From CAZPLZ01 sp964587525 (GTDB lineage: Bacteria; Oederibacteriota; CAKKQC01), in the NCBI GenBank assembly GCA_964587525.1, contig CAZPLZ010000131.1, positions 1 through 9,345 of the forward strand: a stretch of DNA of 9,345 nt. Direction: 5' to 3'. Every line of letters starts with the position of its first letter. Position 1 is the first letter of the stretch. Under the pieces are notes generated by a model. It made no database searches, was not told where the DNA came from, and saw nothing but the letters and a program-made list of their open reading frames with translations. The translations under genes and the position numbers were made by a program. Positions 1 to 4,934 of this stretch are shown here, one piece after another.

Positions 1-1837
1 TGAGCCCGTACCGGAAGGTTCGCTGGAGGGCCGCCGCCGCTTCGGCGTACTGGCCGCCCCACAGATCGAACACGAACCGCCCTGCCAACTTGTGGACCCC
101 GCCGGCGGGTTTGAGCCCGTTGGCTTCGCGCCAGGTCTTGACGGCTTGCCAGACGTTTGCGGCGGGGATGAACGAGAGCGTCTGCCCATGCGGGGTGTGC
201 AGGGTGTACCGGCGAGTCTTCGGCTCCACCTCCAGCAAATCCGGTGGGACATCAACTGCCTGGACGAGCGCGAATCCGTTGACGAAGTCGAATCCGACAA
301 AGGACGTGGAGAGCCGGTGGCCGTCGAAGTTCAAGGTGAAGGCCTCAGGCTCCTGGATGACATTGCCGGGCCCCGCATAGACCCGCGAGGCTTGCTCGCT
401 CCAGGAACCCGCCGCTACCGCTTCTATATAGGTAGCGGACCAGGGACGCGAGGCGGGCTCGTTTTCCATCCAGAATTTCACCTTCAGTGCACCGTGCTCG
501 GTCCAGAGCTCCCCCAGGAGATCGAAATTTCCTACGGAATGGTGGAAGCGGTGCCGGACGCGATAGCCGTGCTCACCCCGCTCTTCCAGGACCTCTTGTA
601 ATGTACTTGCAGCATTCGGTTGCTCCAACGCATCCCCCAACGTCCGTATGCGGAACCCTTGAAAGAGCAGCTCCTTCCCGCCACGGGCAAAACCAACCGC
701 CGCGTCCAGCAGGCCGCGGTTGCCCGGGATGAGGAACACCTCATGGCGCTCACCCTGGCTGTTCAGCGTTCCCAACGGCCGCCGGGCAGCCGCAGCCGGA
801 GGCGGAAACGGCCCTGGCTCCGGCTGCGAGCCGGCCAGCAGGAGCGGCTCGGCCCAGTACGCCCCATCGCAGGTGGTGTCCTTATCCGGACCAGGGTGCG
901 CTTCAAGCTGGAGCCGGATCGTTTGACCGGCATAACCGCTCAGGTCCACCTCCGCGTCCTGCCAGGTTTTGGCGGCAGTGTGCTTTTCGAAGAGGACCGC
1001 TCCCATTTCACCGTCCGGCGCGTCAAGGGAAACGGCCCGAACGCGGAAGGTCACCCCGTCGCTGGGCGGCTCGCCTTGCTCGGGGTGGTGGTCCCGGATC
1101 GCGTTGGCGAACCGCAATCGGATGGAGTCTGACGCCGGCAAGCGCAAGGGGAATTCAACCAGCATCATCCCGGCACCCTGGTACCAGGGAGGGTGGACGG
1201 CGATCGTCTCGCGTGCCTCGCCGCGCCGGATGCGGGAGCCGAACAATGCGTAGCACTTGGTCGCCTCCTCAGAACCCTGCCAGCCGGCGGGCATCGTCCG
1301 CGGCGGCTTCCCGAACACCTGGAAGACAACCCGGTGCGCGGGAGCCCGCCAGAGGGCGAGCCCGGCGCCGTCCTGCACCTCGATGGGCTCAAAGTTTGCG
1401 GCCGTGCCGGGGCGCGGCGGGGCGGGAAGCCGGGTTTCCAGAATCAAGATGGGGTGCGCCGTGTGCCGCGTTCCCTTGGTCGTGAACTCGACGAACGCGT
1501 GAACGGGATAGTGGGCGTTGTAGGTCGCGCCGGCGGGGATCACGCGGAAACTAACGCGGGCAGAACCTTTCTTCTTGAGGGAGAACGGTGTTGCCTTCTC
1601 TGGCTCAGCCCGCCAGCCGTCGATGACGGCCAGCCGCACGGTGCCTTTGATCAGGGTCGCGCCGTTGTTCTTGAGGGTGACGTGGACCGGGAACGGAGCC
1701 TTCGTCGTGACTTCCGTAGGCCCCTCGATCCGCACCGTGACCGGTCCCTGCGTGTCAGCGGCTGGATTAAAGGCCACCACGTCCAGCGCAGGCAACGCTG
1801 CGATCGCCAGCCCCGCGGCCAGCCTCAATGTGCACAA
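1..1837 (-). CDS. Secreted multidomain protein with NEW3-like and jelly-roll regions, probably carbohydrate-related (C-terminus beyond left edge)
   Basis: An open minus-strand frame runs without a stop from about 1915 to the left edge, so only the N-terminal part (about 612 codons) is visible. I prefer the TTG at 1837. A G-rich AAGGGGGGG lies 4 nt upstream, and the resulting N-terminus (LCTLRLAAGLAIAALPALD) is a good signal peptide. An in-frame ATG at 1915 would add 26 unhelpful residues. Residues ~28-135 alternate strands with phrases such as VHVTLKNNGATLIKGTVRL, as in NEW3/CARDB-type Ig-like domains that follow sugar-acting enzymes. Residues ~175-330 look like a jelly-roll module (TWQDAEVDLSGYAGQTIRLQ, then CDGAYWAEPLLL). 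A further beta-rich region continues to the edge and may precede a catalytic domain that is not visible. An extracytoplasmic location is inferred from the signal peptide. The substrate is unknown. It diverges from the AlbA_2 regulator gene and shares its upstream region. Confidence 0.8.
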   Translation of the reverse strand, partial: MCTLRLAAGLAIAALPALDVVAFNPAADTQGPVTVRIEGPTEVTTKAPFPVHVTLKNNGATLIKGTVRLAVIDGWRAEPEKATPFSLKKKGSARVSFRVIPAGATYNAHYPVHAFVEFTTKGTRHTAHPILILETRLPAPPRPGTAANFEPIEVQDGAGLALWRAPAHRVVFQVFGKPPRTMPAGWQGSEEATKCYALFGSRIRRGEARETIAVHPPWYQGAGMMLVEFPLRLPASDSIRLRFANAIRDHHPEQGEPPSDGVTFRVRAVSLDAPDGEMGAVLFEKHTAAKTWQDAEVDLSGYAGQTIRLQLEAHPGPDKDTTCDGAYWAEPLLLAGSQPEPGPFPPPAAAARRPLGTLNSQGERHEVFLIPGNRGLLDAAVGFARGGKELLFQGFRIRTLGDALEQPNAASTLQEVLEERGEHGYRVRHRFHHSVGNFDLLGELWTEHGALKVKFWMENEPASRPWSATYIEAVAAGSWSEQASRVYAGPGNVIQEPEAFTLNFDGHRLSTSFVGFDFVNGFALVQAVDVPPDLLEVEPKTRRYTLHTPHGQTLSFIPAANVWQAVKTWREANGLKPAGGVHKLAGRFVFDLWGGQYAEAAAALQRTFRYGL

Positions 1838-1850
1838 AATGCCCCCCCTT
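1838..1850 (-). promoter_or_regulatory. G-rich ribosome-binding stretch deciding the TTG start
   Basis: On the minus strand the sequence reads AAGGGGGGG, then CATT, then the TTG start codon at 1837. The upstream alternative ATG at 1915 has only an AAGGA about 14 nt away, which is too far to be efficient. This difference and the signal peptide favour the TTG. Confidence 0.45.
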
Positions 1851-1995
1851 ACGCGCCCACGGTAGCACAGATTGTTCGGATGCTTCAGTTCGCCGAATTG
1901 GACTCTGGCGACCATGGCTGGCTCTACGTTCCTTCTTAGACGAGTTCCCTATGGAGGCCGGCAAAGGGCCAAAAACCTCTGTGGATGCAGCCACG

Positions 1996-2033
1996 CACGA
2001 GCGAGGCTCGAAACCAAACTCGAGTCTCTCGTG
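1996..2033. repeat. Imperfect inverted repeat / hairpin
   Basis: The outer arms CACGAG (1996-2001) and CTCGTG (2028-2033) pair perfectly. The inner arms CTCGA (2007-2011) and TCGAG (2020-2024) also pair, around an 8-nt loop AACCAAAC. The arms are separated by a small asymmetric internal bulge, giving 11 base pairs in total. No T-run follows on either side, so a classical intrinsic terminator is unlikely. It lies some 20 bp upstream of the promoter dyad and could be a second operator or an RNA structure in a transcript of the leftward gene. Confidence 0.5.
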
Positions 2034-2053
2034 TCCATAAGTGAGGGCGGCCT

Positions 2054-2090
2054 TACTCGGAAGCATTGCCAAAATCGCGACTTCCGAGTA
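2054..2090. promoter_or_regulatory. Perfect 10-bp operator-like dyad overlapping the promoter
   Basis: TACTCGGAAG (2054-2063) and CTTCCGAGTA (2081-2090) are exact reverse complements separated by 17 bp. The left arm ends 2 bp before the predicted -35 hexamer. The right arm fills the spacer and overlaps the first two bases of the predicted -10. A dimeric protein bound here would be expected to block RNA polymerase. Autorepression by the adjacent AlbA_2/winged-helix protein is the simplest inference. The same half-sites recur inside that gene at 2559-2594. Confidence 0.65.
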
Positions 2091-2094
2091 GAAT
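2066..2094 (+). promoter_or_regulatory. Sigma70-type promoter of the AlbA_2 gene
   Basis: TTGCCA (2066-2071) matches the -35 consensus at 5 of 6 positions. TAGAAT (2089-2094) matches the -10 consensus at 5 of 6. The spacer is exactly 17 bp. Counting the last -10 base as -7 places transcription start near 2101, one base before the ATG at 2102, so the mRNA would be essentially leaderless. This agrees with the weak Shine-Dalgarno context of that ATG. Confidence 0.6.
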
Positions 2095-2101
2095 GCAGAG
2101 T

Positions 2102-3466
2102 ATGAAACTGGAGCAACTGCTTAAGGAGCCGGAAGGCAAGACGCTGGAGTTCAAGCGGGATGCCTCTTCCCCGGACAACATACTCAAGACCATGGTGGCT
2201 TTCGCCAACACGGCCGGAGGCACGCTGGTGCTGGGAGTCGAAGACGCGGAGCGGCGCGTGAAGGGCATTCCAGACGTGTTGAAGGAAGAGGAGCGGTTGG
2301 CCAGCATCCTGGCGGACGGAATCCAGCCCCGGCTGGTGCCCGATATCGAGGTCCTGGCGTACCGAAAAACGCAGGCGCTGGCCGTAATGGTGCATCCCAG
2401 CCCGCTGCGTCCCCATTGGGTAGCGCGGTTGGGTTCGGAAAAGGGGGTCTATGTCCGGATCGGATCCACGAACCGGCAGGCGGGCAGGGAGATCACGGAA
2501 TCCCTGCGGCGCGAAGTGCGCCTGGAGTCATATGATGAACAGCCCCTGCCGCGATTGAACTCGGAAGCGATAGACTTCCGAGCCGCTTCCGAGTGTTTTG
2601 CCCCGCTGCGACGCCTGGCTCCAAAGGGCCTGCAGACCCTGCGACTGGTGGTTGCCCACCAGGGGCGTCACGTTCCGACGGTGGGAGGAGTGCTCCTCTT
2701 CGGCAAGACCAGGGAACGCGATTTTCCGGATGCCTGGCTCCAAGCAGGCGCCTTTGCGGGCAGGGACAAGAGCAGGATTGACGACTCGCAGGAGTTGCGC
2801 GACCACCTGCCGTTGCTGGTGGAACCAGCCCTGGCTTTCGCAAGAAAGCACTTGCGCCAGGGAATTGAAATCCGCGGCGCCCGCAGCACCACCCGGGCTG
2901 AGATACCGCCGCTGGCCGTCCGTGAGGCCGTGATCAACGCGTTGGTTCATGCGGACTACTCACAGCGTGGGGCGCCGATACGGCTTGCCGTGTTCGATGA
3001 CCGGCTCGAAGTGGAGAACCCTGGCCTCCTGCCGATGGGCCTGACGGTTGAAGAGGCGATTCAGGGCGTTTCCAAAATCCGCAACCGAGTCCTGGCACGG
3101 GTCTTCAAGGAGCTCGGGTTCATCGAACAGTGGGGCAGCGGCCTTCAGAGGATCATAGGAGCCTGCCGCGACGCGGGTCTGCCGGAACCGAGATTCGAGG
3201 AGATTGGAACGCACTTCCGCGTCACCTTATGGCGCAAAGGGGGATCTGCCCGTTCGGCGCTCGATGAACGCGACAGTGCGATACTCAAGGCACTCAAGCA
3301 GAAAGGCGGGCTTTCAACGCACCAGATCGCCGAAAGGATCGGGCTTTCGGAGCGTGCGGCCCGCACCCGCTTGGCGGCGCTGGTCGCGGCGGGAAGAATC
3401 GTTGAGTCCGGAATGTCGGCCAAGGACCCCCGCAAGAAATACTTGCTCGCGGCGGGATCAAGCTGA
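2102..3466 (+). CDS. AlbA_2 (Schlafen-type) ATP-binding winged-helix regulator
   Basis: The 454-aa protein has three parts. Residues 1-130 form a Schlafen AlbA_2 domain (GKTLEFKRD at 12-20, VAFANTAGGTLVLGVED at 32-48). Residues ~265-380 form a GHKL/HATPase_c_4-like ATP-binding domain, with N-box REAVINALVHADY (274-286), a VENPGLL segment (304-310) and EQWGSGLQRI (342-351). Residues ~387-450 form a winged helix (LSTHQIAERIGLSERAARTR at 404-423). This order is that of the COG2865 family, usually annotated as transcriptional regulators or ATP-binding proteins; the ligand and target are generally unknown. I chose the ATG at 2102 because the alternative ATG at 2093 lies in the -10 element and a TTG at 2066 lies in the -35. 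The N-terminal MKLEQLLKEPEGKTLEFKRD is a complete family start. Autoregulation through the upstream dyad is inferred. No internal breaks are seen. Confidence 0.92.
   Translation: MKLEQLLKEPEGKTLEFKRDASSPDNILKTMVAFANTAGGTLVLGVEDAERRVKGIPDVLKEEERLASILADGIQPRLVPDIEVLAYRKTQALAVMVHPSPLRPHWVARLGSEKGVYVRIGSTNRQAGREITESLRREVRLESYDEQPLPRLNSEAIDFRAASECFAPLRRLAPKGLQTLRLVVAHQGRHVPTVGGVLLFGKTRERDFPDAWLQAGAFAGRDKSRIDDSQELRDHLPLLVEPALAFARKHLRQGIEIRGARSTTRAEIPPLAVREAVINALVHADYSQRGAPIRLAVFDDRLEVENPGLLPMGLTVEEAIQGVSKIRNRVLARVFKELGFIEQWGSGLQRIIGACRDAGLPEPRFEEIGTHFRVTLWRKGGSARSALDERDSAILKALKQKGGLSTHQIAERIGLSERAARTRLAALVAAGRIVESGMSAKDPRKKYLLAAGSS
2559..2594. repeat. Intragenic copy of the promoter dyad
   Basis: Inside the AlbA_2 gene, ACTCGGAAG (2559-2567) and CTTCCGAGT (2586-2594) form a perfect 9-bp dyad with an 18-bp spacer. 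An extra half-site CTTCCGAG lies at 2575-2582 within that spacer. These are the half-sites of the promoter dyad (ACTCGGAAG at 2055, CTTCCGAGT at 2081), about 504 bp away. I found no other exact copies by eye elsewhere in the window. A downstream auxiliary operator is inferred; codon constraint alone is the alternative. Confidence 0.55.
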
Positions 3467-3471
3467 CGGCG

Positions 3472-3720
3472 ATGGGCGTATCAATCGAATACGACGGGCG
3501 GACAGGGACGATGAAGATTTCATATCGTCACCTGCCCGTCCTTGAGGGACTACTGAACGCTGACTGTCAGGAACCTGACGCTAACCATTTTTACCAGTGT
3601 CTTGACGACCTGCCCGAATCGGACTCTGGCAACAACGCCCGCTTTGGCCTCCTATTTCCAGGAAACCTTTCAGATTCCGGACTTTCTCTTGAGGACGATT
3701 TCCCCATCGAAACTGTCTGA
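3472..3720 (+). CDS. Possible small acidic protein behind the AlbA_2 gene
   Basis: This 82-aa frame starts with an ATG 5 nt after the stop of the AlbA_2 gene, a spacing typical of a co-transcribed partner. The product begins MGVSIEYDGRTGTMKISYRH and is rich in Asp and Glu towards the C-terminus, with no membrane segment. I do not recognise a family. Only a weak purine stretch (GACGGCG) precedes the start, and third-position GC is less skewed than in the upstream gene. It could instead be a decayed or chance frame. If real, it would be the second cistron of the regulator operon. Confidence 0.4.
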   Translation: MGVSIEYDGRTGTMKISYRHLPVLEGLLNADCQEPDANHFYQCLDDLPESDSGNNARFGLLFPGNLSDSGLSLEDDFPIETV

Positions 3721-3843
3721 AGATGTACGCAGCTTAGGCATACAGGCCGGGTCCCAGCGGGTCAAGAATGTTTGTCACTCGTGGCGCCCAATTCTCAGCA
3801 GAGGAACTCTTGCTTGAAGGAATCTGTTGTGCGGGGACTCGTC
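3721..3843. other. Convergent intergenic gap
   Basis: These 123 bp lie between the end of the plus-strand pair and the stop of the minus-strand TIR gene. I looked for a GC stem followed by a T-run on both strands and saw none, so transcription termination here is unexplained. Confidence 0.4.
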
Positions 3844-4461
3844 CTACTTGCTACAGTTGAAGCTCTTGTGAAGGGCAGAGACGAACTCTCGCACCTCCGC
3901 GTATCCACCAGCAAGCTGATCATTGCGGTGAGACGCGCTGTGAATCCGCCTCTTCTCAAAAGAGGTAAGGGGGAAAAACAACCGAAGCATACGAAAGTAG
4001 TCACGTGTGTCGTGGAAGCTTCGGCTTGTGCAGAAGAGTGACAGCAATCGTCTCCGGAAGTACTCTCTCCTTCCGGGGTTGCGGAATACCAGACATCTGA
4101 GTACTCTCCAGAGCTCAGCACCCAGTTCCCTCTCTGAAGCGCTGAAGTTCTGGTAGTCAACAACGAAGCCGTACGCCTTCCCAGATATTTCCAATCCGAC
4201 TATCCGCTTCCTCAATCCGATGGCAATTCCAGTCTCCTGGTCCGTCCAATCCGACTTGGAAAAGGATTTTGTGATTAGAAGAAGCACCGCATCGCTGGAC
4301 GCAATCTCCTTGCGAAGCCTGCGCCGCCACTCCTGCGATTCGACGATGGCATGGTGAGCCAGGAATCCCCGTATACCAACTCGGGCGAGGTGGTCTCTCA
4401 GCTGCCCAGCCAGCGCACTATCACGCGTTGAATAACTGATGAAGACTCTTGGTCTCTTCAT
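3844..4461 (-). CDS. TIR-domain protein, predicted NAD-cleaving effector
   Basis: The 205-aa protein opens with a TIR domain. RVFISYSTRDSALAGQLRDH (5-24) covers strand A, the AA loop and helix A. GIRGFLAHHAIVESQEW (29-45) is the BB-loop region. SSDAVLLLITKSFSKSDWTD (55-74) leads into QETG, where Glu76 is the predicted catalytic glutamate of TIR NADases. AYGFVVDYQNFSA (96-108) closes the domain, as in the bacterial subfamily with an AHEDI-like and a WTDQE motif. Residues ~110-205 are a helical tail rich in Arg and Phe, ending AEVREFVSALHKSF, with no family I recognise. The expected activity is hydrolysis of NAD+ on activation, killing or arresting the infected cell; activation by the partner proteins is inferred. 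It is the last gene of the operon, 4 nt after the stop of the 155-aa gene and with no visible Shine-Dalgarno, so coupled translation is likely. Confidence 0.88.
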   Translation of the reverse strand: MKRPRVFISYSTRDSALAGQLRDHLARVGIRGFLAHHAIVESQEWRRRLRKEIASSDAVLLLITKSFSKSDWTDQETGIAIGLRKRIVGLEISGKAYGFVVDYQNFSASERELGAELWRVLRCLVFRNPGRREYFRRRLLSLFCTSRSFHDTRDYFRMLRLFFPLTSFEKRRIHSASHRNDQLAGGYAEVREFVSALHKSFNCSK

Positions 4462-4465
4462 ACTG

Positions 4466-4933
4466 TCAACCGATCAAAATACTCTTGTCCTTGATCTGGA
4501 CGAAAGCGCATGTCTGGTTGGGAATCTTTATCTGGGTACCGCGCCCATTCTTGACTCGGGAGATGAAGTACTCACACGGCTGGCCTGCACAGATCATGAA
4601 GGTGAAGACATGCCAGGGATTCGCTATGTCGAGATGGTCCAGATGGTATAGCGCCACGGCATCCGCCTTGGAACCAGACATTGTCGTTCCCGCCCACCGT
4701 CGCTCTGGTGTGTCGCGCTTCGGCTCCCATTCCCCAGCCTCTTGGACTCGATGGAAGGGACCTGCTTCCTGTCCGGCAGCCAAGTGCCGCACGCCCCACT
4801 CGCCATCCGCCTTGCCGCGCGTAGAATCAGTCAGGTCAGCAGTTGTGGAAGTTGAATATGTCGGGTCGAATTCTATCATCAGCGGCCTGGTTGCAATGGC
4901 CTCAATGGATGTTCGGGCGTCTTGAGAAGGCAT
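4466..4933 (-). CDS. Orphan 155-aa protein between solenoid and TIR genes
   Basis: I do not recognise a family. The preferred ATG at 4933 lies 1 nt after the TGA of the solenoid gene (TGA-A-ATG), a stop/restart coupling arrangement. An ATG at 4987 would give 173 aa with a 53-nt overlap and a less natural N-terminus. Residues 1-40 are Thr/Ser-rich (FDPTYSTSTTADLTDSTRGK). The middle is charged and Gly-rich. Residues ~92-155 look like a small beta domain (NPWHVFTFMICAGQPCEYFI, then a hydrophobic strand CAFVQIKDKSILIG). There is no signal peptide or membrane helix, so it is probably cytoplasmic. From its position it may be an adaptor, inhibitor or sensor for the TIR protein, but nothing in its sequence proves that. 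Confidence 0.65.
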   Translation of the reverse strand: MPSQDARTSIEAIATRPLMIEFDPTYSTSTTADLTDSTRGKADGEWGVRHLAAGQEAGPFHRVQEAGEWEPKRDTPERRWAGTTMSGSKADAVALYHLDHLDIANPWHVFTFMICAGQPCEYFISRVKNGRGTQIKIPNQTCAFVQIKDKSILIG

Positions 4934-4934
4934 T

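Larger units (their letters stand above)
1838..2101. other. Divergent intergenic regulatory region
   Basis: This 264-bp gap separates the leftward secreted-protein gene from the rightward regulator gene. It holds, left to right, the G-rich ribosome-binding stretch of the leftward gene (complement of 1842-1850), an imperfect hairpin at 1996-2033, a perfect dyad at 2054-2090 and a promoter at 2066-2094. I saw no convincing -35/-10 pair for the leftward gene. If the secreted protein starts at the ATG at 1915 instead, the gap shrinks to about 186 bp. Confidence 0.6.

Noticed and set aside
92..1939. Long plus-strand frames (169, 170 and 248 aa) on the left
   Set aside because: They are antisense to the open minus-strand secreted-protein gene, are Arg/Pro/Gly-rich and show no domain logic. 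They are by-products of GC-rich third positions.
2066..2101. TTG at 2066 or ATG at 2093 as start of the AlbA_2 gene
   Set aside because: These codons lie inside the predicted -35 and -10 hexamers, and the domain is complete from 2102.
3949..3965. CCTCTT-CTCAA-AAGAGG hairpin as terminator
   Set aside because: It lies inside the TIR coding frame, has only six pairs and lacks a following T-run in the direction of the operon.
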